Source: Acidobacteriota bacterium (GTDB lineage Bacteria > Acidobacteriota > Thermoanaerobaculia > Multivoradales > J023). From it: a stretch of 64,000 nucleotides of DNA. The DNA lies in the NCBI GenBank assembly GCA_029263315.1, contig JAJCXR010000047.1:1-64000 (forward strand), given 5' to 3'. The notes below the pieces were generated by a model. The model saw only the letters and a program-made list of their open reading frames with translations. It made no database searches and had not been told where the DNA came from. Position numbers and translations under genes: made by a program. The first letter of the stretch is position 1. Every line of letters begins with the position of its first letter. Below, in pieces: positions 6,835 to 15,833 of this stretch.

Positions 6835-9800
6835 GGTGTGTCCATCACCAGGAGATCCAGGGGCTCGAGAATACCCGTCTTCCCCTCGACGAAGGCCAGG
6901 CCGGTGAGCAGCAAGCCGTCTCGTTCGGCATGTGCCGTCGGGGTTGCGGCTGCGATGGATGAGCCATCGTCCGCCGCTGAACGTCCGTGAGGCTGACGGT
7001 GAACCTGACTGTGGACCTGACAGTGGACCTGACAGTGGACCTGACTTTGAAGCTCAGCCATGGGCCCGAAGTCGCTGTGCCAGGGGATGAGCAAGCGAGC
7101 AGCACGGAAAGGCTGCTCGGCCCTCAAGCAAAGTTGCCAGGCATTCTTTCCTGGTGCGCCTTCCTGTTGCCGTTCGAGCCGCTCGACAAGCAACGGCCGG
7201 ACGCCGCCCTCCAGCTCCAAATAGCACTCGACGGGGGTGGCGAGGTCGTCTACCTCGAGCCAAAAGCCTTGCCGATCGACATCCGTCACCGGCAAGGGGT
7301 GATCCCCTTGCAGCAAGCTCACCTGGCGGACTTGGGGGCGCCAGGAGCACGGCAGGGGTACCCACACCTGCTGTGGATACTCGGCGGAGACCTCGATGCC
7401 GCGGCCCAGCCATTGCAGTCGATAGCGAACCCGCAAGGGGTCGCTGGTCGAATCCGAGGAGGTGGGATTGGCCTCCGGCAAAACGGCGACAAAAGTTTCA
7501 TCTCGCAGCACCGCCTGCAAGTGGCAGGCGCGATCGTCGAGCACCCGCTGGACTCCCTCGGCCGCCGTCACGACTTCGGCTCCTGCCGCTTGCCAGGCCT
7601 CCAGATGTTGACGTATTACCGACCAATCACCGTAGTCTGGGTCGTAGCGAAACTCGTCGCGACCCCGTCGGGCATTGATGAATTTGTCGTGGGTGAGCAG
7701 GGTGAACAAATGCACTCCTGGGCGCCCTCGGACGGCGTCGCAACAGCGCCGGGCCAGCCGTTGGAGCCGTCGGTGCCCTTGCAAGTAGCTGCCTTCGAGA
7801 TTGGCGGCGATGGGGAGCTGTAACAGGGGTCCATCCGCCCGCGCCTCAAAGGGCTGCGGCCATCCAGTCATGAAGGCGGTCGGCACCTCATCCGACGACG
7901 GGCCGCGAACAATATCGCTGTCCGCCAGCAAACCCGCCCGACGCAACGCGACGCCCGACCACGCTCGATCCGCCGCATCCTCACCATATTCGAGCAAGCC
8001 GCTACGCCACAGCAAGGGACGATAGCTGGCATCTCCCAAGCGTCCTATCGATTCCAGTTGGGCGACGGCCCGTTCGACGGCGCGCAGCCGGTCCCACCCC
8101 CGACTCAGCTGTGGTGGATGGCCCGGCGGCGGGCAGACGGTGGCGAAATCCCCACGCCGTTGTGCATCGGTGAGCAGAAAGGGGTAGGACGGTCGCCAGC
8201 CCTCCGTTTCGAGACCATAGGGAAAATGGCCGTAGGCTGGGTCGTTGAAGGTATGGAGATGGGGTTGTAGGTCGTGGCCCTTGACCACTTCCTCCACCAA
8301 ATGCCGACGAATCGCTGTCCACAGTCGGTGCCAGGCACCTGCAGACGGGGTGGTGCCAGGCACCTGTGAAGGTGGCGTCCGCAGTTCCGAATTGTGGGTG
8401 CCAGGCACCTGCGGATGGACATCCTTGTGGTGCCAGGCACCTGCGGAGACAGCGTTTTTCCGGTGCCAGGCACCTGCGGTGGGGGCCTCGGCAAACATTG
8501 TATCCCCTTGCCGCATAGCTACTTGCGGCATGCTGAGGACGGACCCCACCTCCACCATGTGGGTCCAGGGCACTCCGAGATCGGCGGCGACGCGGGATTT
8601 CTCCACCAGCACCCGGTGCAGCTGCTCGGGGGTGAAGAGCCCTCGCTCTTCGTGGATCTCGTGATCTTCGGTGATCGTGAGCAGGACACGGGAGTTGTCG
8701 CTGTCGGTCGTTTCGACGACCTCCGTCGCCAGCTCGGCGCGATGGTGACCTTCGGGGCCCACCGCCAGGCCGATCAGGGTCCAGGCGCGTCCCAGAAGAC
8801 GATGGGGACGGCGGCCGACAAGGCGGAAAGACGCTTCGCCCTGGGCATTGAGCTTGAGATGTCGAGGCTGGGCGATGAGGCCCCAGCCCGTCGGTGGCAG
8901 CAAGTGCAAGGTGTATCGATCCGGCCTTTCGATGCCTTCGAGTCGAGCCGTCATCACGTGCTCGGCGTCGAGATCGAGGCGCGCCGGGCCTTGTAGAGAA
9001 AGGCTGCCGGGCCCCGAATCGGCGATGCCGGGCGTATCCAGTTCCAACAGGGCGAGTTGGGTCGTTTCGTCTTGGGGTTGGCGACTGAGGGCGCGGCGCC
9101 AATGGCGTCTTGCCTCTTCTGGATCGCCGGCCGCCGCTGCCAAATGCCCGACGCCGCGCCACGTGGCGGCCTCCTCCGGCAGCCAGCGGCGAGCCACGTC
9201 GAAGCAAACCCGGGCTTCGTCGCGGCAGCCGTGGGCTAGGAAACGTTCGCCCCAAGAAATCGAGTCGAGGGGTGAGACGAAGGCTCCCCTGTGCAGCAGA
9301 TCCTGTAAATTGTCGTCGAATTGGGGGGCGTAGACGGTGGTGTCGCCATCGGTAGCTGTCAGCCAGGCCAGCTCCACCTTCGCCCAACGGACCTCGACGG
9401 TTTCGCCCGCCAGGGAACGCCAGACATCGAGGGACCGCTGCGCCCGATCGACCTCTCTCGCTTGCAACGCGGTGCCGCAATGGCGACCTGCCAGGTGACA
9501 AAGAGCGGTTTGTAGGACGGCATCATGACTGTCGTGCATGGCCTCCTGGGGATGGGCCGTCGCCAGTCCGCCCCATAGGCCTCTGGCCGCCAAGCGCCGC
9601 GCCAACCGTCCCGGCCAGCGGCTGAGGTAGAGGTCCGAGGCGGAGATCTGGTGGCGGTTCTCCAATTGTTGTAGACAACGTTCGAAGGCTGCCCAGGACG
9701 CTGTTTCGGAGCCCTCTGCCAAGGCCGTCGCCAGGTTGATGGCCGCCACCTCGTGGTGCGGATTGAGCTTGATGGCCAGACGCCAACTGGCGATTGCCAG

Positions 9801-9905
9801 GCTGCCCGGAGCCAGATTGCCCAGTTGGCTAAAAAGCTCGGCTAAACCCCAGCGGAGGAGGTTGCGGGCAAAAAAAAACGGCCCTTCCCTGGGTCGTGTG
9901 ATCAT
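6831..9905 (-). CDS. TPR-like protein fused to a polysaccharide-deacetylase-like domain, with REP-like insertion
   Basis: The 1,024-residue protein has an N-terminal helical TPR-like region (about 1-290), a beta segment, and then a region resembling divergent polysaccharide deacetylases: VLLTITEDHE near 405-415 (an Asp/Glu strand) and GHDLQPHLH near 541-550 (possible metal-binding His). The C-terminus is beta-rich. Residues 477-526 are encoded by five in-frame palindromic repeats and read AGAWH or QVPGT; they lie between the two candidate catalytic motifs, so function could be affected. A 12-base tandem repeat near 6987-7046 encodes a QVHC/QVHS run. Four bases separate it from the upstream methyltransferase stop and it overlaps the next gene by four. 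A role in processing the operon's glycan is inferred. Confidence 0.7.
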   Translation of the reverse strand: MITRPREGPFFFARNLLRWGLAELFSQLGNLAPGSLAIASWRLAIKLNPHHEVAAINLATALAEGSETASWAAFERCLQQLENRHQISASDLYLSRWPGRLARRLAARGLWGGLATAHPQEAMHDSHDAVLQTALCHLAGRHCGTALQAREVDRAQRSLDVWRSLAGETVEVRWAKVELAWLTATDGDTTVYAPQFDDNLQDLLHRGAFVSPLDSISWGERFLAHGCRDEARVCFDVARRWLPEEAATWRGVGHLAAAAGDPEEARRHWRRALSRQPQDETTQLALLELDTPGIADSGPGSLSLQGPARLDLDAEHVMTARLEGIERPDRYTLHLLPPTGWGLIAQPRHLKLNAQGEASFRLVGRRPHRLLGRAWTLIGLAVGPEGHHRAELATEVVETTDSDNSRVLLTITEDHEIHEERGLFTPEQLHRVLVEKSRVAADLGVPWTHMVEVGSVLSMPQVAMRQGDTMFAEAPTAGAWHRKNAVSAGAWHHKDVHPQVPGTHNSELRTPPSQVPGTTPSAGAWHRLWTAIRRHLVEEVVKGHDLQPHLHTFNDPAYGHFPYGLETEGWRPSYPFLLTDAQRRGDFATVCPPPGHPPQLSRGWDRLRAVERAVAQLESIGRLGDASYRPLLWRSGLLEYGEDAADRAWSGVALRRAGLLADSDIVRGPSSDEVPTAFMTGWPQPFEARADGPLLQLPIAANLEGSYLQGHRRLQRLARRCCDAVRGRPGVHLFTLLTHDKFINARRGRDEFRYDPDYGDWSVIRQHLEAWQAAGAEVVTAAEGVQRVLDDRACHLQAVLRDETFVAVLPEANPTSSDSTSDPLRVRYRLQWLGRGIEVSAEYPQQVWVPLPCSWRPQVRQVSLLQGDHPLPVTDVDRQGFWLEVDDLATPVECYLELEGGVRPLLVERLERQQEGAPGKNAWQLCLRAEQPFRAARLLIPWHSDFGPMAELQSQVHCQVHCQVHSQVHRQPHGRSAADDGSSIAAATPTAHAERDGLLLTGLAFVEGKTGILEPLDLLVMDTP
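6987..7046 (-). repeat. 12-base tandem repeat inside CDS
   Basis: Five 12-base units close to GTGGACCTGACA lie at 6987-7046; three are near-identical (7011-7046) and two have drifted. They encode a short QVHC/QVHS repeat close to the C-terminus of the deacetylase-like protein. Confidence 0.8.
8327..8477 (-). repeat. Palindromic repeat block B (five copies inside a CDS)
   Basis: Copies lie at 8327-8342, 8352-8367, 8397-8412, 8429-8444 and 8462-8477. On the minus strand each reads GCAGGTGCCTGGCACC (ACAGG... in the copy at 8352). All five have the same orientation as the host gene. Three are read as AGAWH and two as QVPGT, so two frames of the repeat are used and the host frame stays open. Confidence 0.95.
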
Positions 9906-9909
9906 GGGA

Positions 9910-10893
9910 TCAGGGAGCTCCCGGATCGTCGGCCGAGACCGGTCGCAAGGCCGTCATGTTGTAAAAATAGGCGCCATAGCGCAGCAGCGGCGTGACGGCC
10001 AGCAGCTTCTCCAAGAAACTGGGACCGAGGCCGCCGGGCAGAGGCGGCACGAAGCCGCTGAAGGTGGGGGGCTGGGGCGCGAAGCCACTGCGACGGAAGA
10101 GCTCGCCGAGGGTTCGGTGCCAGAAGAACTGGCTGTCATCGAGCATCTCGCTCTCGGTGCCTGATCCGTCGGTGCTCACATAGTAGAGGGCGCCGCGACG
10201 GCCACGGCGCCAGAACATGGACGCGAAATCCATGGCCTCCGCCATCTCGGGGCTTTGGCTGGCCATGTGCCGCCGCCGCCGCCATTCCTTGAGCAAAAAG
10301 AGGGGATTGAGCAAGTTCATGTCGCTGATCGTCACTCGACCGCCGGGCCGGGTGGCGTCGAAGAGGCGCCGGAAGAAGCCGTCCTGGTCTGGCAGGACCG
10401 CCAGCACGGAGCCCATCCAGGTGAGCGACAAGTGGCGCAGCTCAGGGTCATAGAGATTGAGATCCCGAGCCTGGAAGTCGATGTCGAGGGGGCGCTGGAA
10501 AATTTCTTCGTAGTACCGCTGCCGGCGCCGGGCGATGACCATGCGCTCCTCTTCCAAATCCACCGCCAGCACCTTGGCGCCGAGGGCGGCGAAGAGGAAG
10601 GATTCCGAGCCATAGCCGCAGCCGGCGTCGAAGACCCGCGGCTCCCGTTGTTCGAGGATGGCGCGGACCAACGGCCCCCGGCGCTGGGCGTAGATGGTGG
10701 TCACCAAGGGCGCCGGATAACGCTCCGGTTGGTTCATCACCGGGTAGTGGCTGCGCAGGCGGTTCTGCGGCTCGGCGTCGAGATGGGGATTTCCCTCCAG
10801 CACCTCTTGCCGCAGGATGCCATAAAAGCGGCGGATGATGGCGTCGGACTCTTCGGCCTGGGCCGTTGAAAGATCCCAGTGGGCTTCACTCAT
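9910..10893 (-). CDS. SAM-dependent methyltransferase (class I)
   Basis: The 327-residue protein has SAM motif I VFDAGCGYGSES, an acidic strand VLAVDLEEERM and a post-motif region GGRVTISDMN. It resembles methyltransferases found in glycan or natural-product loci. The start at 10893 (MSEAHWDL) is preferred over the longer frame: it has GAGG upstream and overlaps the stop of the GT4 gene by eight bases, a usual arrangement in this operon. The target is unknown; a sugar or lipid carrier in the same pathway is inferred from context. Confidence 0.8.
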   Translation of the reverse strand: MSEAHWDLSTAQAEESDAIIRRFYGILRQEVLEGNPHLDAEPQNRLRSHYPVMNQPERYPAPLVTTIYAQRRGPLVRAILEQREPRVFDAGCGYGSESFLFAALGAKVLAVDLEEERMVIARRRQRYYEEIFQRPLDIDFQARDLNLYDPELRHLSLTWMGSVLAVLPDQDGFFRRLFDATRPGGRVTISDMNLLNPLFLLKEWRRRRHMASQSPEMAEAMDFASMFWRRGRRGALYYVSTDGSGTESEMLDDSQFFWHRTLGELFRRSGFAPQPPTFSGFVPPLPGGLGPSFLEKLLAVTPLLRYGAYFYNMTALRPVSADDPGAP

Positions 10894-12076
10894 CGGTGCG
10901 TCCTCTGGGCTCGATGGCGGCCCGTAGCGCCCGGCGGATGACCTCCGCCGTATGTCGCCACTGGAAACCACGGGCCCGGCGTCGCCCCCGCTCCGCCAGC
11001 TGGTCCTGTTGCCGTGGGTTGTCGAGCAGATTCTTCAAAGTGTCGGCGATGGCCGCGACATCCTGGGGGTCGACCAGCAAAGCGGCATCCCCCGTCACTT
11101 CCGGCAAGGCGCTGCGATCGCTGCACACCACCGGCGTGCCGCAAGCCATGGCTTCGATCACCTGCATGCCGAACCCCTCTTGCAACGACGGATCCAAATA
11201 GATGCTGGCAGCGGCATAGAGCTCGGCCAGTTGGAGTTTCTGCTCGGCACCGAGAAAGGGCATGAAGCGCACTCGGTCATACCAGGGATAGGAACGGTAG
11301 AGGTCCTCGGCAGCGCCCCAGCGCTCGGCCCGCAGACCCGCCACCACCAAGCCTATAGCGCTACCGGAGTTTACCAGGCGATCGAAGGTGGGGGCGATGA
11401 CGGCGTGGTTCTCCCGCGGATCGCCGGTGTGGAAGGTGAGTAGGTAGCCGGCATCGAGCTCGAGACGGCGGCGCACCGAGGCTCGTTCGATTCCATGGCT
11501 GAGGGCTTCGAAGTCGACGGCCGGGGCGCAGGGGGCCAGCTGAAGGCGGTCGGGATCGAGGTTGAATTCCCGCGCCAGCCCTTCGCCGACCCATCGACTG
11601 TTGCTGAACAGCACTTCGGCCCGGCGCAAGGTCTTGCCGAGCAGCCAATCGTCGAGACGATGTTGCCAGCTTCGCCAGGCCGGGGCCTTGCCGCCGCCGA
11701 GCTCCTGGGCCTGGCGCAAGGCACTGGGAATATCATGGCAAACCATCAGGAAGGGAACGCCGAGACGTCCAATAGGGGTTTCGTAGGGCATCCAGACGAC
11801 ATCGGGACGATGCTCGAAGCTGCGGCGCGGTAGCTCGCGGAAGCCATGCCAGAGGTGATTTCGCCACCGAATGGAATGCCAGCGCAGCCGATCTCCCTGG
11901 GTCCCCAGGTCGACCTGCGCTTCGCGGCTGAGGACGATGACGTCCATCTCCAGGGCGTCGTCCATGGCCAAGAGGCGGGCCAGCACGTTTTGGGTGTAAA
12001 GCCCCACCCCCTTGGCTTGGGGGCCGAGGTGGGTGCCATCCACCAACAGTCGCCACGGGCGATTCCTCGAGCTCAT
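10886..12076 (-). CDS. GT4-family glycosyltransferase
   Basis: The 396-residue GT-B glycosyltransferase begins MSSRNRPWRLLVDGTHLG. It has an acceptor-domain loop with KGVGLYTQN and the family donor motif EGFGMQVIEAMACGTPVV followed by LPEVTGDAALLVDP. The start at 12076 overlaps the upstream stop by four bases (ATGA); the much longer open frame extending to 12511 is antisense-like arginine-rich sequence and is rejected. The acceptor is unknown. Confidence 0.85.
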   Translation of the reverse strand: MSSRNRPWRLLVDGTHLGPQAKGVGLYTQNVLARLLAMDDALEMDVIVLSREAQVDLGTQGDRLRWHSIRWRNHLWHGFRELPRRSFEHRPDVVWMPYETPIGRLGVPFLMVCHDIPSALRQAQELGGGKAPAWRSWQHRLDDWLLGKTLRRAEVLFSNSRWVGEGLAREFNLDPDRLQLAPCAPAVDFEALSHGIERASVRRRLELDAGYLLTFHTGDPRENHAVIAPTFDRLVNSGSAIGLVVAGLRAERWGAAEDLYRSYPWYDRVRFMPFLGAEQKLQLAELYAAASIYLDPSLQEGFGMQVIEAMACGTPVVCSDRSALPEVTGDAALLVDPQDVAAIADTLKNLLDNPRQQDQLAERGRRRARGFQWRHTAEVIRRALRAAIEPRGRTDE

Positions 12077-13908
12077 GGTGTCTCCGCGGGCCGGGTCCCT
12101 AGGTGGCTGGGCAAGGCCAACCCGTCCACCAGCCGACCCAGGGCCGCGCCGCCGTCGTCCACGGCCGGGCTGAGAAACGGTGTCGCCGAGCCATCGACGG
12201 CCGGCGGTGGCCGCTTCAGCCAGGTGCCCAGGGTGCGGGCCATATCGTCGAAATCTTCCGCCAAATGAAGGCTGGCTTGGCCCTGCAGCTGTCCCTGCCA
12301 TGTGAAGTCGATCCAGCCGGGAAGCAGGCACGGGATGCCGTTGGCCAGGCAATCGAGCATGGTGGTGGAGCGAAACATCACCGCCAAGTCGGTGTCGGCG
12401 ATCACTTCGTCGACCGGCCCGTCGTGGCTGAGCCTCAGGGCGTCGGGCACTTGACCATAGAGCTCTCGCCACCGGTCGAGGATGTTGGCCGGGTTCTCCA
12501 GCGGGTGACACCGCACCGTCAGGTGGCAGGCTTGGTCCGTCAAGAGTTGTTGCAAGAGGTGGATGAAGCCGTCCAGCAATTCTCTGGAGTTGTAGAACGC
12601 AAGGCGATCAAAGGGCCACGAGAAGTAGGTCACCCGGGGTGTTCCGTCGTGGGGCTGTCGCTCGACGGAAGGGAAGGTGCCAGCCAAGCGCAGGACGCGG
12701 ATCGGCGAGCGTTGTTCCGCCGGCCACAGCTGGCGCCAGAAATCCCCGGCCACCAGCAGGGCGTCCGACACCACCGGGCGCCCGGTGTAGTACTCGCCGC
12801 TCAACACGCCGTGCAGCACTTGTAGCACCGGAATGCCCCGATGCCGCGCCAGCTGGGTCATCCAACCTTCGAGACTCCACTGATTGGCCATGACGATGAG
12901 TCGCGGTTTGGCCACCTCCAGAAAGCGCAGCCAGCAACTGGCCAGGTTGGCCAGGGCATACTGCCCCCGCCGCTGCCAGTAGCTCCAGGTGGGGCTCTGC
13001 CGCAGCCAGGCGACGAGCATCCGGGAGAGGGCAGCGACAGGCTGCCCTCGATGGTCCCAACTGGCCAACAGGGGGGCGAGGTCCGGTAGTGCGACATCCT
13101 CCGCCGGCGCCAACTGGGCCCCGTCGGCGAATCGGTAGAGGGAGTCGATCTTGCCGTTGGTGCCGGCACAGGCGAGCCGGGCGTAGCGATTGGTCACCAG
13201 CCAGTGGGGGGTTTCTTGAAGATTGTCTTCGACCATCCGCAGCAGGTGACTGTTGTTGAGGTACGAGGAGAAAAAGACGATGCCGCCCTGTCGGACTTGT
13301 GGGGTTGACCGTCGACCATTCCAAGCCATGCGCCGCCGGTAGGTGGGGTCGAGTTGGTCGAGCAGATTCCACAGCTGGCCCCGCAGATCGCCGGTCACCA
13401 TGACGCGGCGTAGCCGGCGTTCCAAGCGTCGCCATCGGGAGGGCTGGGTATCGGCCTTCGGGGAGCCGGTGGAGGCCTCGGGGGCCGGTTCAGACTCGGC
13501 CAGGGCTTGCCAGAGAGCCCGCCGCGGCGCGGTCAACCGGAGCTCGGGAGGTGAAGACGACAGCCGGCAACTCAGAGCGAAGGCGTCGTAGAGGGCGACG
13601 ACCTCCAAGGCTTCGCGGTAGAGGGGCTCTTCCACCAGGCGTCGCCAGGGTACGCCGTCGAGCTGGCCGCCGTCGTTGCACAGGGCGACCGCCAGCTCAG
13701 CGGCCCGTCGCTCCCAGTCGGCAAGTCCGCCGACCATGTCGAGCAGCAAATGGCAGGTCACCCCAGCCTGTCGCGTCACCGTTCGCAGAGCATCCGGTGC
13801 TGCCCAGTAGAGCAGCAGGAGATGGCTGCCCCTCGGCCAATGGGTGGTCGCCAGGGTCTTGGTATCGACGCTGTCGTCGAAGATCACGATGCGTCCTTCG
13901 GCCACCAT
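12073..13908 (-). CDS. GT-B-like surface polysaccharide biosynthesis protein
   Basis: The 611-residue protein shows no membrane segments. The N-terminal half is poorly conserved. The C-terminal half has the pattern of GT-B enzymes for surface carbohydrates: VLQVLHGVLSGEYYTG, VSDALLVAG, a HPLEN stretch, and FRSTTMLDCLANGIPCLLPG. The exact CAZy family is not clear; it could be a glycosyltransferase or a glycerophosphotransferase-like enzyme. Its ATG follows the upstream sulfotransferase stop with no gap, and its stop overlaps the next gene by four bases. Confidence 0.65.
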   Translation of the reverse strand: MVAEGRIVIFDDSVDTKTLATTHWPRGSHLLLLYWAAPDALRTVTRQAGVTCHLLLDMVGGLADWERRAAELAVALCNDGGQLDGVPWRRLVEEPLYREALEVVALYDAFALSCRLSSSPPELRLTAPRRALWQALAESEPAPEASTGSPKADTQPSRWRRLERRLRRVMVTGDLRGQLWNLLDQLDPTYRRRMAWNGRRSTPQVRQGGIVFFSSYLNNSHLLRMVEDNLQETPHWLVTNRYARLACAGTNGKIDSLYRFADGAQLAPAEDVALPDLAPLLASWDHRGQPVAALSRMLVAWLRQSPTWSYWQRRGQYALANLASCWLRFLEVAKPRLIVMANQWSLEGWMTQLARHRGIPVLQVLHGVLSGEYYTGRPVVSDALLVAGDFWRQLWPAEQRSPIRVLRLAGTFPSVERQPHDGTPRVTYFSWPFDRLAFYNSRELLDGFIHLLQQLLTDQACHLTVRCHPLENPANILDRWRELYGQVPDALRLSHDGPVDEVIADTDLAVMFRSTTMLDCLANGIPCLLPGWIDFTWQGQLQGQASLHLAEDFDDMARTLGTWLKRPPPAVDGSATPFLSPAVDDGGAALGRLVDGLALPSHLGTRPAETP

Positions 13909-14889
13909 TCAAGCGGAGTCCCGCGGTGCCGCCGGTCCGTCGGCCGGTCCGTCGGCCGGTCCGTCATAGCCGAAACGCCGTAGGCCCGGCGACGGCTCGA
14001 GGCGCCGCTCAAAGGCCATCAGCTCGGCATTTCGGCGGAAGGAGAAGGCGCGGTCGGCCCGCACTCCGGCGGTGACGGCGGCGAGGGCCTCGGCGCGGGT
14101 CTGCAAGCCGCAGAAGTCAGCGATTTGCTCCATGTGCTGCTGCGGGTCCCGCAACAGGTCTTCGTAGCGCAGCTCCAAGAGACGGCTCGACGGCAGCGCC
14201 GCCAGGACGGGCTGGGCGATCCGTAGGTAGACTTCCCACAGCTCAAAGGCACTGGCCAGGTGACCGACCCGAGGAGAATCGCCGAACCAACCCCGCTTGC
14301 CGGTCCAGCGGAAAAGACGGCGATGACGGACGAAGTTGTCATAACCGAGCTGTTGCCCTTGCCGTTGACGTCGCACCAGGGAATGGGCGACATCCACCCC
14401 ATGGCGCACCAGGTGGATGACCTTGGCTTCGGGGAAGAGACGGCACCAGATCTCCAAGCTGACGGTGCTGCGGGGATCCTTGAAACCCCAGGGACGGCTC
14501 AGGGCAAAGACCGAGCGATGCCGCAGGTAACGACGTAGACCCAAGAATTCCACCACCGGCGGGGCCGCCAACCGATCCGCCAAATGCCGACAGGCGTGCT
14601 CGACCCCGACCGGGTCGGAACCCAGATAATGCATCGCCTCCGGCGTATCCCAGCGCCCGCCCGCCGCGGCGAGGAGCCATTCGTTGAGCTTGTTGAAGTA
14701 GGTGGCCTCGTGGTCCGGACCGAGCCGCCAGCCGAGGAAGAGGCCGAGATCGTCGAGCATGCGGGCCAACAGGCTGGTACCCGAGCGATGCATGCCCACC
14801 AGGATCACCGGCGGCGTGGTGGCCTGTGGCAGCTCCAGATCCAAAGACTTAGAGATCGCGGCCTTTGAGATGGCGTCCTCAGAGGTCAC
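13909..14889 (-). CDS. PAPS-dependent sulfotransferase
   Basis: The 326-residue protein has the 5'-phosphosulfate-binding loop GMHRSGTS at residues 32-39 and the 3'-phosphate segment RHGVDVAHS after a KDPRS strand. These are the two PAPS-binding signatures of the Sulfotransfer family. The likely start is a GTG at 14889 that overlaps the stop of the GT2 gene (GTGA); upstream open frame belongs to the antisense of that gene's frame. The C-terminus ends in a GPAD repeat encoded by a 12-base tandem repeat. Sulfation of the glycan made by this operon is inferred. No PAPS synthesis genes are in the window. Confidence 0.8.
   Translation of the reverse strand: MTSEDAISKAAISKSLDLELPQATTPPVILVGMHRSGTSLLARMLDDLGLFLGWRLGPDHEATYFNKLNEWLLAAAGGRWDTPEAMHYLGSDPVGVEHACRHLADRLAAPPVVEFLGLRRYLRHRSVFALSRPWGFKDPRSTVSLEIWCRLFPEAKVIHLVRHGVDVAHSLVRRQRQGQQLGYDNFVRHRRLFRWTGKRGWFGDSPRVGHLASAFELWEVYLRIAQPVLAALPSSRLLELRYEDLLRDPQQHMEQIADFCGLQTRAEALAAVTAGVRADRAFSFRRNAELMAFERRLEPSPGLRRFGYDGPADGPADGPAAPRDSA
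13931..13965 (-). repeat. 12-base tandem repeat at sulfotransferase C-terminus
   Basis: Nearly three copies of GCCGGTCCGTCG lie at 13931-13965. They encode the GPAD-type tail of the sulfotransferase and keep its frame, as a 12-base unit does. Confidence 0.75.
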
Positions 14890-15830
14890 GGTGTGATCCG
14901 TTGCCAGATGCGTCGACACAGGGCCACGGGGCCAAACCAATGGCCAAACTCTTCGAGCCGTCGCTGAAAGCGCGGCTGCTTCGAAGGCAAGGGACCGAGA
15001 TCCAGCGGCATGGCACCAAAACCATCGCGCAGGGCCTGGACGTAGGTGCCAAAGCTTCGCTTGAAGATGGCGAAGAAGAGATCGTGCAGCATCATGAGCG
15101 GGAAAAACCGCAGCTTGTGGGAGAGATTGCCGAAGCGGCGCAGGAACCAATAGCGGTTGCGTAGCTCGAAGTAGAGGCCACGGCCGGAACGTGCCACCTT
15201 CGACGACTTGTGCAGCATCAGGATCTCGGGAAAGAAGTGCACATCGAAACCCTGGGCCAATAGCTTCATCTCGACAAAGAGCTCCGATCCATAGAGGAAT
15301 ACGGAGCGATGGTAGTACCCCGTCTGAGCGATCAGGGACCGACGAAAGGCGACACCGCCGGAGTGAAAGCCGCCACTGTCGATGGGACCTCGACGAAGAT
15401 CTTTGGCCCGCAGGGCCTCGATGTCGTCGGACTCCAAGTCGTACTCCTCGACGCGACAAGCCACCGCCGCCAGTTGGTCGGAGCCCTCGGCAAAGCGCTC
15501 CACCACTTGGCTCAGCACCGTGGTGTCGGGCATCTGGGAGTCGTTGTCCATTTGGAAAATGATCTCGCCGCGGGCCCGCTCGAAACCGACGGAGTATCCG
15601 GCCATGCCCAGGTTTTCGTCGAGGGCGATGAGCTCAACGTCCGGGTGCTCATGGCGCAGCATCTCCCGGGAGCCGTCGGTGGAGATGTTGTCGACGACGA
15701 TGATCTCCCGGTGCGGGTAGTCCTGCCGCTCGATGGAGGCGATGGCCAGACGCAAGTCGTCGCGGCGGTTGAAGTTGGTGATCACCACCGTGACCCGGGG
15801 CGAGGTCGCCGAGGAAGGCTCCGGAGGCAT
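14886..15830 (-). CDS. GT2-family glycosyltransferase
   Basis: The 314-residue GT-A enzyme has the N-terminal VTVVITNFNRRDDL strand, IIVVDNISTDGS, the metal-binding DxD as MDND, and a later aromatic helical region that may associate with the membrane. This is typical of inverting GT2 enzymes such as rhamnosyltransferases. It starts three bases after the HAD gene stop and its own stop overlaps the sulfotransferase GTG. Donor and acceptor are unknown. Confidence 0.85.
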   Translation of the reverse strand: MPPEPSSATSPRVTVVITNFNRRDDLRLAIASIERQDYPHREIIVVDNISTDGSREMLRHEHPDVELIALDENLGMAGYSVGFERARGEIIFQMDNDSQMPDTTVLSQVVERFAEGSDQLAAVACRVEEYDLESDDIEALRAKDLRRGPIDSGGFHSGGVAFRRSLIAQTGYYHRSVFLYGSELFVEMKLLAQGFDVHFFPEILMLHKSSKVARSGRGLYFELRNRYWFLRRFGNLSHKLRFFPLMMLHDLFFAIFKRSFGTYVQALRDGFGAMPLDLGPLPSKQPRFQRRLEEFGHWFGPVALCRRIWQRITP

Positions 15831-15833
15831 GGT

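Noticed and set aside
8327-8477. CRISPR-like regular repeats (also blocks C and E)
   Set aside because: The repeats are only about 16 bases and palindromic, spacers vary from roughly 9 to 52 bases, one block is inside a gene, and no cas genes are present.
8002-9501. A 499-codon minus-strand open frame overlapping the deacetylase-like gene
   Set aside because: It is Arg/Pro/Ser-rich with no domain signal, and it lies in another frame of a gene with clear protein character. High GC makes such long shadow frames common here.
12077-12511. N-terminal extension of the GT4 gene
   Set aside because: It overlaps the upstream gene in a different frame and has shadow-frame composition. The ATG at 12076 sits in a standard ATGA overlap.
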